Shown: positions 54,980 to 63,671 of the stretch, one piece after another
How the letters are laid out: the number at the start of each line of letters is the position of its first letter
Numbering within the stretch: the stretch's first letter is position 1
Assembly (NCBI RefSeq): GCF_000855665.1
Contig: NZ_JXSS01000093.1
Location: 1 to 64,000, forward strand
DNA from: Lysobacter sp. A03
GTDB lineage: Bacteria; Pseudomonadota; Gammaproteobacteria; Xanthomonadales; Xanthomonadaceae
Reading direction: 5' to 3'
DNA: 64,000 bases
The notes under the pieces: generated by a model
Databases searched by the model: none
Told to the model about the DNA's origin: nothing
Seen by the model: the letters and a program-made list of their open reading frames with translations, nothing else
Program-made: the position numbers and the translations under genes

Positions 54980-56266
54980 TTACTGCTGCGAGGCCGGCGC
55001 GTCGTCAGCGGGCGTGGCGGCATCGGCGGGTGTCGCCGGGTCGGCGGCATCGGGGTTGGGCGCACCGGTCGAGGCGGCGGCAGGAGGCGCGCCCGCTGGA
55101 GCACCGCCGTCGGCGTTCGGCAGGGCCGGTGCCGCCGGCTGATCACCGGCTTCGGTCGGCTGTACCGGGGCGTCGGGCTGAACCTTCTGCAGGCCCTCGA
55201 CGATCACGCGATCGCCCGCCACCAAGCCTTCGTCCACCAGCCACTTGTCGCCGATGCTGCGGTTGACCTTGACCTGGCGTACTTCCACCTTGTTCTCGGC
55301 ATTGACCACCATGGCCGTAGCGTTGCCCTTGGGGTCGCGGGTGATGCCCTGCTGCGGCACCAGGATGGCGTCCTGGCGCACGCCACCGCCGATCACCGCG
55401 CGAACGTACATTCCCGGCAGTAGCAGATCGTCGGGGTTGGCGACCTTGACCCGCAGCGCGTAGCTGCCGGTGGTCGGGTCGACACTGACCTCGGAGAACT
55501 CAAGCTCGCCCTTGTGCTCGAACTCGGTACCGTCTTCCAGCAGGATCGTGACGGGCAGGCTGCGACCGTCCTCCAACCTGCCTGAGGCGAGGCCCTTGCG
55601 CAGTTCCAGCAGCTCGCTGGCGGACTGTGTCAGGTCGACGTAGATGGGATCGAGCTGCTGCACAGTGGCCAGCGCCTCGGGCTGGTTCGCGGTAACGAGC
55701 GCGCCCTGGGTCACCGAGGATTTGCCGATCCGTCCGCTGATGGGCGCGGTGATGTGGGCGAAACCCAACGTCACCTGGGTGCTCTGCACGGCGGCCTGGC
55801 CGGCAGCGACTTCCGCTTCGGCCTGGCGCAGCGCGGCTGTGGCGTTTTCGTTGTCCTGCTTGCTCACGGCGTCAATCTTGGCAAGCTCGGCCGAACGCGC
55901 TGCAGTCAGGCGTGCCGCGACCAGGGTCGCCTTGGCCCGGGCCAGCTGTGCCTGGGCGGTAGCGGCCGATGCCCGGTAGGCCGCGTTGTCCAGTTGATAC
56001 AGCGGCTGGCCGGCTTTCACCCTGCCGCCCTCCTGGAACAGTCGCTTGGCAACGATCCCGGTCACTTGTGGGCGCACTTCGGCAATCTGGTAGGCGTTGG
56101 TCCTGCCGGGTAGTTCCCGCGTCAACGTCGTGGTTTCCGGAGCAAGCGTCACCACGGTGACCGGGGTCGCGGGCCGTTGTTGGGCTTCTGGCTCACCACC
56201 GCAAGCGGCAAGGGCGGCGGCAAGCGCCAACGGCAGGAAAACCAAGTGGCGAGGGGACCTAGGCAT
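54980..56266 (-). CDS. RND efflux periplasmic adaptor lipoprotein (AcrA/SmeD-like)
   Basis: 428 residues. Signal with lipobox LAAC (Cys22). The lipoyl/hairpin region has [20 protein letters not shown] and [20 protein letters not shown]. The beta-barrel and membrane-proximal domains follow ([18 protein letters not shown]). The last 65 or so residues are a Pro/Ala/Asp-rich tail, longer than in E. coli AcrA. The ATG at 56266 is the signal-peptide start; no strong ribosome binding site is seen. A longer frame to 56338 would translate through the operator and hairpin. Confidence 0.93.
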   Translation of the reverse strand: MPRSPRHLVFLPLALAAALAACGGEPEAQQRPATPVTVVTLAPETTTLTRELPGRTNAYQIAEVRPQVTGIVAKRLFQEGGRVKAGQPLYQLDNAAYRASAATAQAQLARAKATLVAARLTAARSAELAKIDAVSKQDNENATAALRQAEAEVAAGQAAVQSTQVTLGFAHITAPISGRIGKSSVTQGALVTANQPEALATVQQLDPIYVDLTQSASELLELRKGLASGRLEDGRSLPVTILLEDGTEFEHKGELEFSEVSVDPTTGSYALRVKVANPDDLLLPGMYVRAVIGGGVRQDAILVPQQGITRDPKGNATAMVVNAENKVEVRQVKVNRSIGDKWLVDEGLVAGDRVIVEGLQKVQPDAPVQPTEAGDQPAAPALPNADGGAPAGAPPAAASTGAPNPDAADPATPADAATPADDAPASQQ

Positions 56267-56290
56267 GGGACTGGACTCAAAATTGGAATG

Positions 56291-56314
56291 AAAAAAAGAG
56301 CGGACGGCCGCTCT
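56291..56314 (-). terminator. Intrinsic-terminator-like hairpin in the efflux operon leader
   Basis: On the minus strand AGAGCGG (56314-56308), loop CCGT, CCGCTCT (56303-56297), then six T (56296-56291). The stem is 7 bp, fully paired and GC-rich with a clean U-tract. It lies between the promoter and the adaptor ATG, about 25 bases before the ATG. It could attenuate the operon, or if transcription starts just before it, act as a 5' stabilising hairpin. Confidence 0.65.
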
Positions 56315-56323
56315 GACCGGGGG

Positions 56324-56341
56324 AGAATGAACGATCATTCT
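56324..56341. promoter_or_regulatory. Predicted TetR operator of the efflux operon
   Basis: AGAATGAACGATCATTCT: 7-bp perfect arms around a 4-base centre. It covers the -10 box and the adjoining spacer of the operon promoter, the classic place for a TetR-family repressor. The operon's own TetR is the obvious candidate. Confidence 0.7.
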
Positions 56342-56352
56342 TTTATTGTCAA
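56324..56352 (-). promoter_or_regulatory. Promoter of the RND efflux operon
   Basis: On the minus strand a perfect -35 TTGACA (56352-56347), a 17-base spacer and CATTCT (56329-56324), which keeps the key A and T of the -10. The start would be near 56317. The inverted repeat overlaps spacer and -10. Confidence 0.6.
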
Positions 56353-56413
56353 CGGATCCCGCCAGAAACCTGAACAGGCGTTATCGTTGAGTACGTTGGT
56401 TGGCCGAAATTGG

Positions 56414-56430
56414 ATCCCGCAACGCGGGAT
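56414..56430. repeat. Short perfect inverted repeat in the gap before the TonB receptor
   Basis: ATCCCGC (56414-56420), AAC, GCGGGAT (56424-56430). It lies in the 323-base region between the divergent adaptor and receptor genes. It has no T-run, so it is more likely a protein-binding site or a structural repeat than a terminator. Confidence 0.4.
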
Positions 56431-56589
56431 GCCCAAAGCCGCAATTGTCGCTGTCGACACTTGACGTACGGGTGATGTCGCGCATCCAGGCGGTCTGTGA
56501 ATCCCTGAACACAAGCCTATCCTGCGAACCGCGTTAGGCTGCGCGTCCATTCACCGAGGCGCTACGCGCTCAATTCGAGGTTTTGCAAC

Positions 56590-58773
56590 GTGGGACATAC
56601 CCCTGGACGCACCTGGCCGTCGCTGATTCTCCTGCACTGTTGCATCGTCATGGCGCTGTCGGCTCCTGCGCACGCCCAGTCAAACAGTCATTCCACAAGC
56701 GGGCGGGATGACCCTTCAGCGTCAGCGGTTGAGCTTCCTTCGGTGGTGGTGTCGGCGACCCGGATCCCCGCCGATGCCCTCGTGGTGCCGGCCGCCATCG
56801 ACGTGGTTGAAACCGAAGCGATCCATCGGGCGCGTCCGGCCATCGACCTCTCCGAGAGTCTGCGCCGTATACCGGGCGTGGTGGCACGCGATCGTCAGAA
56901 TGACGCCCAGGACCTGCAGATCTCCATCCGCGGCTTCGGTGCGCGTGCCACTTTTGGCGTGCGCGGCGTTCGGCTTTACACGGATGGCATCCCGGCGACG
57001 ATGCCGGACGGGCAGGGCCAGGTATCCCATTTCCCGATCGCCTCGGCAGAACGCATCGAAGTCCTGCGGGGTCCGTTCTCGGCGCTGTATGGCAACGCGT
57101 CCGGTGGGGTGATCTCGCTTTTCACCGCAGCGGCGCCCGCCGACCCTGCGGCGTCCGCCGGTCTGGTGCTGGGCGGATACGGTTTGCAGCAGTCTTCGCT
57201 CTCGTTCCAGTCTCCGTGGGGGCGTGACAAGGATGGGAGCTTCGTCGGCGATTTCGCCGATGTGCGCAACGACGGCTATCGGCGCCACAGCCGCTCACAT
57301 CGACGCAGCGGCCAGGCGGTGCTGAAAGGCGTCGCCGGCGACACCCGATACACGGTGCTGGTCAACGGGCTGGACCTGGAGGCCGACGACCCGCAGGGAC
57401 TGACGGCGAGCCAGCTACGCGGTGATCGTCGAGCGGCCAGCGACGGCGCCCTCGCGTTCGACACCCGCAAGACGGTCCGCCAGGGACAGGCTGGGGCGCA
57501 GGTCGAGCAGGCGCTGGGTGAATCCCACACGCTGCGCCTCACCGCCCATGCGGGCAGTCGTAAGACCACCCAGATGCTGTCCGTTCCCGTAATCGTCCAG
57601 CGCAAGAACCCCATGCACGGCGGTGGGGCAATCGATCTTGACCGCGACTACAGCGGCGCCGACCTGCGCTGGCAATGGACCTCGACCCTGCTTGAGCGGC
57701 CGTTCTCGCTGACGACCGGGCTCGAATACCAGGTGTCCGAGGAGCGCCGCCTTGGTTTCGAGAATTTCATCGGCGACCGCATCGGCGTGCTGGGCAAGCT
57801 CCGCCGTGACCAGGACGACCGGGTCACGGCTCGCGATCTCTATGTGCAGGGCGAGTGGGCTCCGGCGGAGCGCTGGCGGATCAACCTGGGCGCGCGGCGC
57901 AGCCAGGTGCGATTCAACTCGCGCGACCATTACGTCACCGATGACAACCCCGATGACAGTGGTTCGCTTGACTACTCGCGCACCTCCCCTGTGGCCGGGG
58001 TGCTGTTCCGTGCCACACCGTGGCTGAGCGTTTATGCCAACGCGGGAGCCGGATTCGAGACGCCGACCCTTTCCGAGCTGGCCTACCGCGATGACGGGCT
58101 CAGCGGGCTCAACGATGGTCTTGACCCGGCGCGCAGCCGCAACATCGAAGCCGGTGTCCGCGCACGGCGCGACGGCTGGAAATGGTCCGGCGCGGTGTTC
58201 CAGAGCCGGACCCGCGACGAACTGGTGGTGATCGCCAACCAGGGCGGTCGCAGCGTGTACGGCAACGCCGGCGTGTCGCGGCGGCGCGGCGTGGAACTGG
58301 CCGGCACCGTCGAGTTCGCACCCAAGTGGCATCTGTCCGGCGCCTACACCTTCCTGGACGCCGAGTACCTGACCGATTTTGCCGCTTGCGGGACGCCGCC
58401 GTGCGGCGACGACAGCCTGATCATCCAGGCCGGTCGTCGCATTCCCGGGCTGGCGCGCAATACCGCCTGGTCGGAGCTGCGCTGGAGTCCACGTGCCTCG
58501 ACCGACGTGATGCTGGAGGGGCAGTTCACTGACCGCATCGCCGTGGACGATGCCAACTCCGAATACGCACCGGCAGCCGCGCGCTTCGATCTGGCGGCGG
58601 AGCACCGACTCCAGGCCGGCGGGCTGGAGTGGCGCGGGTTCGCGCGTCTCAACAACCTCTTTGACCGCGACATCATCGGCTCGGTCATCGTCAACGACGG
58701 CAACGGGCGCTACTACGAGCCGGCGCCGGGTCGTCACTGGCAGGTCGGCGTTTCCGCGAGTCGCAGCTTCTGA
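56590..58773 (+). CDS. TonB-dependent outer-membrane receptor (PqqU/YncD-like)
   Basis: 727 residues. Signal peptide ending APAHAQ, then a TonB-box/linker region, plug domain (about 50-165) and a 22-strand barrel ending in Phe (VGVSASRSF). The plug segment IRGFGARATFGVRGVRLYTD and TMPDGQGQVSHFPI with EVLRGPFSALYGNASGGV closely recalls E. coli YncD (PqqU), the receptor for pyrroloquinoline quinone; this is from memory and needs a search. The GTG start at 56590 has GAGG 10 bases upstream. I found no Fur box. It is divergent from the efflux operon. Confidence 0.9.
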   Translation: MGHTPGRTWPSLILLHCCIVMALSAPAHAQSNSHSTSGRDDPSASAVELPSVVVSATRIPADALVVPAAIDVVETEAIHRARPAIDLSESLRRIPGVVARDRQNDAQDLQISIRGFGARATFGVRGVRLYTDGIPATMPDGQGQVSHFPIASAERIEVLRGPFSALYGNASGGVISLFTAAAPADPAASAGLVLGGYGLQQSSLSFQSPWGRDKDGSFVGDFADVRNDGYRRHSRSHRRSGQAVLKGVAGDTRYTVLVNGLDLEADDPQGLTASQLRGDRRAASDGALAFDTRKTVRQGQAGAQVEQALGESHTLRLTAHAGSRKTTQMLSVPVIVQRKNPMHGGGAIDLDRDYSGADLRWQWTSTLLERPFSLTTGLEYQVSEERRLGFENFIGDRIGVLGKLRRDQDDRVTARDLYVQGEWAPAERWRINLGARRSQVRFNSRDHYVTDDNPDDSGSLDYSRTSPVAGVLFRATPWLSVYANAGAGFETPTLSELAYRDDGLSGLNDGLDPARSRNIEAGVRARRDGWKWSGAVFQSRTRDELVVIANQGGRSVYGNAGVSRRRGVELAGTVEFAPKWHLSGAYTFLDAEYLTDFAACGTPPCGDDSLIIQAGRRIPGLARNTAWSELRWSPRASTDVMLEGQFTDRIAVDDANSEYAPAAARFDLAAEHRLQAGGLEWRGFARLNNLFDRDIIGSVIVNDGNGRYYEPAPGRHWQVGVSASRSF

Positions 58774-58782
58774 TTGAGCGGA

Positions 58783-58807
58783 CCCACGCCAACGGGAGGG
58801 GCGTGGG
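58783..58807 (+). terminator. Hairpin after the TonB receptor gene
   Basis: CCCACGCC (58783-58790) and GGCGTGGG (58800-58807) form a perfect 8-bp stem with a 9-base loop, about 10 bases after the stop codon. There is no T-run; a factor-assisted end is possible. Confidence 0.4.
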
Positions 58808-58858
58808 CGACCGGCTTCGCGTAGGCTCCGGGTTTCGATTTTTCCGGACCATCGAACG

Positions 58859-60427
58859 ATGACGACCAACGCCGCCGCGGCGACCGGCAAGGCCCGGTTT
58901 CCGCGCCAGATCCGCTACATCATCGGCAACGAAGGATGCGAGCGCTTCAGCTTCTATGGCATGCGCAACATCCTGGTGCAGTTCCTGATCACCTCGACGT
59001 TGCTGCAGCGAATCCTGGAAGGCACCGAGCGCGAGCTCGCGGCGAAGGACCTCATGCACACCTTCATGATCGGTGTGTACTTCTTCCCGTTGCTGGGCGG
59101 CTACCTGTCGGACCGGTTTTTCGGCAAGTACAACACAATCCTGTGGTTCAGCCTCATTTACTGCGCCGGGCATGCGTGCCTGGCGATGTTCGAGGACAGT
59201 CGCACGGGCTTCTTTACCGGCCTGGGCCTGATCGCCCTGGGCGCCGGCGGCATCAAACCGCTGGTGGCGTCCTTTGTCGGCGACCAGTTCGACCGCACCA
59301 ACAAGCACTTGGCGAAGGTCGTCTTCGACGGCTTCTACTGGATCATCAACTTCGGCTCGCTGTTTGCGTCGCTGATGATGCCGCTGTTCCTCAAGCACTT
59401 CGGTGCCAGCGTAGCGTTCGGCATTCCCGGCGCGCTGATGTTCATCGCCACCCTGGTGTTCTGGCTGGGCCGCAAGCACTACGTGATCGTACCGCCGGCC
59501 ACGGTGGCTGATCCGGATTCCTTCTCGCGGGTCATCCGCACCGCGCTGCTGGCCGAGAAGCCGGGGCAGGGGAGGATGGGTTTGTGGATGGCGATGGCAG
59601 GCGTGGTGGTCGCGGCCGCCTCATTCGCCCTGATTCCGACCCTGGGCTTCGTGATCGCGTTCTGTATCGCGCTGGTGGTGCTGCTGGTTGGCGTGGGCGG
59701 CGGCGCCTACCTGCAGCTGGACCGCGCCCGCGGCGTGCATCCGGACATGGCGGTCGACGGCGTGCGCAGCGTCCTGCGGGTGCTGGTGATCTTCGCGCTG
59801 ACCACGCCGTTCTTCTCGCTGTTCGACCAGAAGGCGTCGACCTGGGTCATTCAGGGCAACGCGATGACCAAGCCCGAATGGTTCGTCTCATCCCAGATGC
59901 AGGCGCTGAACCCGGCGCTGGTGATGATCCTGATCCCGTTCAACAACATGGTCCTGTACCCGGCGCTGAGGCGCTTCGGCTGGGAGCCGACCGCGCTGCG
60001 ACGCATGACCGCGGGCATCGCCTTCAGTGGGCTGGCCTGGATCGTCATCGGTGGCATCCAGGTGGCCATGGACAACGGCGATCCGATGTCGATCGTCTGG
60101 CAGGTGCTGCCATATGCACTGCTGACCTTCGGCGAGGTGCTGGTGTCGGCGACCGGGCTTGAGTTTGCCTACAGCCAAGCGCCACTGGCGATGAAGGGCG
60201 TGGTGATGAGTTTCTGGAACCTGACCACCACCATTGGCAACCTGTGGGTGCTGCTGGCCAATGCCGCCGTCCGCAATGATGCGGTGACCGGCAACATCGC
60301 GACGACGGGTCTGAGTACCGCGTCATTCCAGATGTTCTTCTTCGCTGCCTTCGCACTCGTGGCCGCGCTGGTGTTCGGGGTCTATGCCCGCCGTTACCGC
60401 GTTGTCGACCATTACCGGAAAGTCTGA
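58859..60427 (+). CDS. POT-family proton-coupled peptide transporter
   Basis: 522 residues, about 12-14 spans, major facilitator fold. The POT signature ExxERF is at 25-30 (EGCERF), followed by FYGMRNILVQF, and LLGGYLSDRFFGKYNTI is the family loop. Substrates are di- or tripeptides imported with protons. The C-terminal YSQAPLAMKGVVMSFWNLT matches the second POT signature. A rhomboid protease gene starts 3 bases after the stop, so the two are co-transcribed. Confidence 0.92.
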   Translation: MTTNAAAATGKARFPRQIRYIIGNEGCERFSFYGMRNILVQFLITSTLLQRILEGTERELAAKDLMHTFMIGVYFFPLLGGYLSDRFFGKYNTILWFSLIYCAGHACLAMFEDSRTGFFTGLGLIALGAGGIKPLVASFVGDQFDRTNKHLAKVVFDGFYWIINFGSLFASLMMPLFLKHFGASVAFGIPGALMFIATLVFWLGRKHYVIVPPATVADPDSFSRVIRTALLAEKPGQGRMGLWMAMAGVVVAAASFALIPTLGFVIAFCIALVVLLVGVGGGAYLQLDRARGVHPDMAVDGVRSVLRVLVIFALTTPFFSLFDQKASTWVIQGNAMTKPEWFVSSQMQALNPALVMILIPFNNMVLYPALRRFGWEPTALRRMTAGIAFSGLAWIVIGGIQVAMDNGDPMSIVWQVLPYALLTFGEVLVSATGLEFAYSQAPLAMKGVVMSFWNLTTTIGNLWVLLANAAVRNDAVTGNIATTGLSTASFQMFFFAAFALVAALVFGVYARRYRVVDHYRKV

Positions 60428-60430
60428 CCC

Positions 60431-61036
60431 ATGATCACATTGGCCATTATTGCCATCACCGTACTGGTGTCCTGGCAGGCATTCGGCAATCCACGCCTGC
60501 TGGAACGGCTGATCCTGTGGCCGCCAGCCATCAGCGGCGCGAAGCAGTACGACCGCCTGATCACGCATGGCTTCATCCACGCCGACTGGCAGCACCTGCT
60601 GTTCAACATGATCACGCTGTTCTTCTTCGGCCGCTTCGCCGAGCAGCTGATAACGCAGATGATCGGGCCGGTTGGCTTCGCGCTGTTCTACCTGTCGGCG
60701 ATCGTGGTGGCGATCATGCCCACCTACCTGCGCCACAAGGGTGACCGCAACTACCGCAGCCTGGGCGCGTCCGGAGCGGTGTCGGCGGTGTTGTTCGCCT
60801 TCATCCTTGTCAAGCCGTGGTCGCTGATCTTCGTTTTCTTCCTGCCGGTGCCGGCGATCCTGTACGGCGTGTTCTTCGTCGGCTACTCATTCTGGATGGA
60901 CCGCAGTGGCGGCGGCCGGACCAACCACAGCGCGCATCTCGCCGGGGCGATCTACGGTGTGCTGTTCGTGCTGATGCTCAACCCGGCCATCGGCAGCCAC
61001 TTCGTGCGTGAGCTGCTGAGCCCATCGTTCGGTTAA
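60431..61036 (+). CDS. Rhomboid family intramembrane serine protease
   Basis: 201 residues with about six hydrophobic segments, the minimal rhomboid core. The oxyanion-side motif HLLFN is at 55-59, the catalytic serine is Ser114 in GASGAVSA (112-119) and the partner His169 is in HSAHLAGA. It cleaves membrane proteins within the bilayer; the substrate is unknown. It begins 3 bases after the POT transporter stop, which suggests a functional or dosage link. Confidence 0.9.
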   Translation: MITLAIIAITVLVSWQAFGNPRLLERLILWPPAISGAKQYDRLITHGFIHADWQHLLFNMITLFFFGRFAEQLITQMIGPVGFALFYLSAIVVAIMPTYLRHKGDRNYRSLGASGAVSAVLFAFILVKPWSLIFVFFLPVPAILYGVFFVGYSFWMDRSGGGRTNHSAHLAGAIYGVLFVLMLNPAIGSHFVRELLSPSFG

Positions 61037-61042
61037 GCAGGT

Positions 61043-61243
61043 TCAGGCTTCCGACGGCTCGGTAGCCTCGTCACCGTAGGTCTGCAGCAGACGCTGGTAG
61101 ACGATGGCGTCCAGGGCCTCCAGTTCGGCGTCGTCGGCGGCCGAGTCCTGGCTCAGCTCGTAGAGGCGCGCCACCAGGTCCCCTTCATCGTCGTCGGCGC
61201 AGGTGGCGCACGGCGCCGCGCACGAGTTGTCCTGATCCCACAT
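61043..61243 (-). CDS. Small acidic protein with CxxxCxxC motif, unknown
   Basis: 66 residues: MWDQDNSCAAPCATCADDDE, then a helical acidic part ending TEPSEA. The three cysteines at 8, 12 and 15 form CxxxCxxC near the N-terminus, suggestive of a metal or iron-sulfur site, but the chain is far too short for a radical SAM enzyme. GGGGAG upstream supports ATG 61243. It ends 7 bases from the rhomboid stop, convergently. No family recognised. Confidence 0.68.
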   Translation of the reverse strand: MWDQDNSCAAPCATCADDDEGDLVARLYELSQDSAADDAELEALDAIVYQRLLQTYGDEATEPSEA

Positions 61244-61470
61244 TGCTGAGCTCCCCAAGGCCCGCGGCAAGCGGGTGTAAGCAGATCACCGCAGGTTCCG
61301 TGCCAGCCGCCAACATCCGTCAGGGAGAACCCGCGCGCGGCAGCACGGTGCCCCACTGCGTCAGGTCGCGACGGGAGAAGGCACGCTGTGTCCCAATACG
61401 CGGTGCTCATGCCTGGTGAATGCCTCCGGTAGTAGATTGCTGGCAACCCAACAACACCAGGAGCTTCCCC

Positions 61471-61779
61471 ATGCCAGGTCAATCCCCGGACAACACCTCA
61501 CCGCAAACCCCGGCGCCGCGCCACGACGCCGGCGCCGGCCGTTTCACCCTCACCGTGAATGGCACCGATGCGGTGCTCGACTATCACGAGGAAGGGGGCG
61601 TCATGGTCATTACCCACACCGGCGTGCCCTCGGAGATTGGCGGCCGTGGTATCGCCGGTCAGCTTGTGGAATCGGCTTTCAAATACGCTGGCGAGCAGAA
61701 GTGGAAGGTGCGCCCGGAATGCACCTATGCCGCTGGATGGGCCAAGCGCCATCCCGCCTATCTTTCGCTGGTTGAGTAA
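61471..61779 (+). CDS. Small GNAT-like N-acetyltransferase (YjdJ type)
   Basis: 102 residues, the compact acetyltransferase fold of Acetyltransf_CG. Typical features are FTLTVNGTDAVLDYHEEG, the acetyl-CoA loop VPSEIGGRGIAGQLVESAF, and CTYAAGWAKRHPAY at the end. The substrate is unknown. AGGAG 8 bases before ATG 61471 sets the start. It is monocistronic. Confidence 0.87.
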   Translation: MPGQSPDNTSPQTPAPRHDAGAGRFTLTVNGTDAVLDYHEEGGVMVITHTGVPSEIGGRGIAGQLVESAFKYAGEQKWKVRPECTYAAGWAKRHPAYLSLVE

Positions 61780-61890
61780 GCCGACGCAAACGTGCCTGGG
61801 CGAGTGGTCATCGGCGGATCTTTCGCTGGTGTTCGCCATTAGTGGGGACTTGTGCCAGCCTACGCGACCCGTCCCGGCCACCATTCAGAC

Positions 61891-62604
61891 ATGCGCCTCA
61901 ACAAACACATCAGCGAAAGCGGGTTCTGTTCCCGTCGCGAAGCCGATCGCCTGATCTCAGAGGGTCGCGTGACGGTGAACGGGATCCGCGCGCGGGTCGG
62001 CTCCGAAGTGGGTGAGGACGACGAGGTCAAGGTGGATGGCCAGGCCTTGCGCGTGCGGACCGTCGCCAAGGGCAAGCGCAAGCACGTCTACATCATGCTC
62101 AACAAGCCGGTGGGGATCACCTGCACGACCGAATCGGCGGTGGACGGGAACATCGTCGACTTCATTGGCCACGAGCAGCGGATCTTTCCCATCGGCCGGC
62201 TGGACAAGGATTCGGAAGGCCTGATCCTGCTGACCAGCAACGGGGACATCGTCAATGAGATCCTGCGCGCCGAGAACAAGCTGGAGAAGGAGTATCTGGT
62301 AGCGGTCAATCACGACGTGACCCCCGAATTCCTGCGCGCGATGGCCAAGGGAGTGCCCATCCACGGCCAGACCACGTTGCCCTGCAAGACTTCCAAGTTG
62401 GGGCGTTTCGGGTTCCGTATCGTCCTGGTGCAGGGACTCAATCGGCAAATCCGACTGATGGCCGCGTATTTCAAGTTCCGGGTCAAGACGCTGGTGCGGG
62501 TGCGCATTGGCAACGTCAAGCTTGGTCGTCTGAAAATCGGCCAGTGGCGCAACCTGACCGACGAGGAACTGCAGGGGCTGATCCCGCATCGCACCGATTG
62601 GTGA
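61891..62604 (+). CDS. rluF: RluF-like 23S rRNA pseudouridine synthase
   Basis: 237 residues. The N-terminal S4 domain (MRLNKHISESGFCSRREADR) is followed by the synthase core with HVYIMLNKPVGITCTTE and the catalytic motif GRLDKDSEGLILLT (Asp105). The order and the C-terminal VQGLNRQIRLMAAYFKFRV fit RluF, which modifies U2604 (E. coli) of 23S rRNA; the exact base is inferred from the family. No clear ribosome binding site before the ATG. Confidence 0.88.
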   Translation: MRLNKHISESGFCSRREADRLISEGRVTVNGIRARVGSEVGEDDEVKVDGQALRVRTVAKGKRKHVYIMLNKPVGITCTTESAVDGNIVDFIGHEQRIFPIGRLDKDSEGLILLTSNGDIVNEILRAENKLEKEYLVAVNHDVTPEFLRAMAKGVPIHGQTTLPCKTSKLGRFGFRIVLVQGLNRQIRLMAAYFKFRVKTLVRVRIGNVKLGRLKIGQWRNLTDEELQGLIPHRTDW

Positions 62605-62731
62605 TGCCCTACCGGACCTGACCGACGGCGCGCCCGATCGCGCGCGAGACCTTGTCCCACAGGGGTTTCGTGCATCTGGACGTCACGTCCGCGCGTTTAG
62701 GCTGCGCGTAAATCGTTCAGGGGGTTCGTCC

Positions 62732-63589
62732 ATGCGTCACACGCCACTCATCGCCGCGCTCGTGGCCGGCCTGCTGGTCAGCGCCGCCGGCTGCGATCGC
62801 TCGCCGCCGGACGCGGCCGCGCCGGCAGTCCCTGCCAGTACCCAGCCCTCAGCGTTGCCGGAACCGGTGCTCGACGACCAGCCGGTGGTGCTTGAAGACA
62901 CAGTCGAGGGAACGAGCGATTATCTCGTGGGCATCAGCTATCAGGGCGACGCCTCAACGTATCCAGGCCTGGCGAGGCAGTTGAAAGCCTATGCCGACAG
63001 CGCCCGCGAGGAAATGATCCAGGCCGCGCAGTCGCGGCCCCGCGGTGAGGATGCCGACAGCAATGTTCCGTACGACCTGTCGCTGAGCTTTGTCGAGGTG
63101 TTGCGCACACCGCAGCTTGTGTCCTGGGCTGCCGACGGCAGCAGCTACACGGGCGGCGCGCATGGCATGCCGTTGCTCGCGCGTTTCAACTGGCTCCCCG
63201 CGCAGAAGAAGATGCTGACCGCTGAGGAGCTGGTGACCGACGCCAGCGGTTGGAAGGCGATTTCCGACTTCGCCCGAGAGCAGTTGCACACGCGTCTCTC
63301 GCAGCGGCTGGAAGCCGAGCGCGTAGACCCCACTGAGCGCACCCGGATGATGCGCAGCGCCGGTCGGATGATCGACGATGGAACCGTGCCCGAGGCGGCG
63401 CAGTTCGCCCAGTTCGAGCCATTGCCAGGGACTGCAGGAAAGCTGCGTGGTCTGCGCTTCGTGTTCTCGCCCTATCAGGTCGGACCATACTCGGATGGGG
63501 TCCAGACGGTTGACGTGCCGGCGAGTGTCCTGATGCCGCATCTCGCCGCGCAATACCGCGAGCTCTTCGACGGTGGCAGCCAGCGCTGA
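62732..63589 (+). CDS. DUF3298/RsiV-like lipoprotein
   Basis: 285 residues. Signal with lipobox SAAGC (Cys21), a Pro/Ala-rich linker and a C-terminal DUF3298 domain (FVFSPYQVGPYSDGVQTV near the end) preceded by a DUF4163-like part with SYTGGAHGM. Family members include RsiV anti-sigma factors that bind lysozyme, but no anti-sigma domain or membrane span is present here. It is therefore an envelope protein of unknown function, with a possible peptidoglycan or lysozyme link (inference). TAGGCT upstream (about 62698) may be its -10. Confidence 0.83.
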   Translation: MRHTPLIAALVAGLLVSAAGCDRSPPDAAAPAVPASTQPSALPEPVLDDQPVVLEDTVEGTSDYLVGISYQGDASTYPGLARQLKAYADSAREEMIQAAQSRPRGEDADSNVPYDLSLSFVEVLRTPQLVSWAADGSSYTGGAHGMPLLARFNWLPAQKKMLTAEELVTDASGWKAISDFAREQLHTRLSQRLEAERVDPTERTRMMRSAGRMIDDGTVPEAAQFAQFEPLPGTAGKLRGLRFVFSPYQVGPYSDGVQTVDVPASVLMPHLAAQYRELFDGGSQR

Positions 63590-63617
63590 TCTATCCGCAG
63601 AACGCTTCACCACGAAA

Positions 63618-63647
63618 AACGCCGCCGGGATCAAACCCGGCGGCGTT
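63618..63647. terminator. Strong bidirectional terminator
   Basis: AACGCCGCCGGG (63618-63629) and CCCGGCGGCGTT (63636-63647): a perfect 12-bp stem with loop ATCAAA. The minus strand has a clean T-run after it (AAAAA at 63615-63619 on plus). It separates the convergent DUF3298 and dcp genes. Confidence 0.9.
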
Positions 63648-63671
63648 ATTGATCCAGCTCTCGCGGCTGGA

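Noticed and set aside
61244-61470. Possible small RNA or gene in the gap before the GNAT gene
   Set aside because: No start with ribosome binding site, no strong hairpin with T-run; only a possible promoter (TAGATT-like) near 61432.
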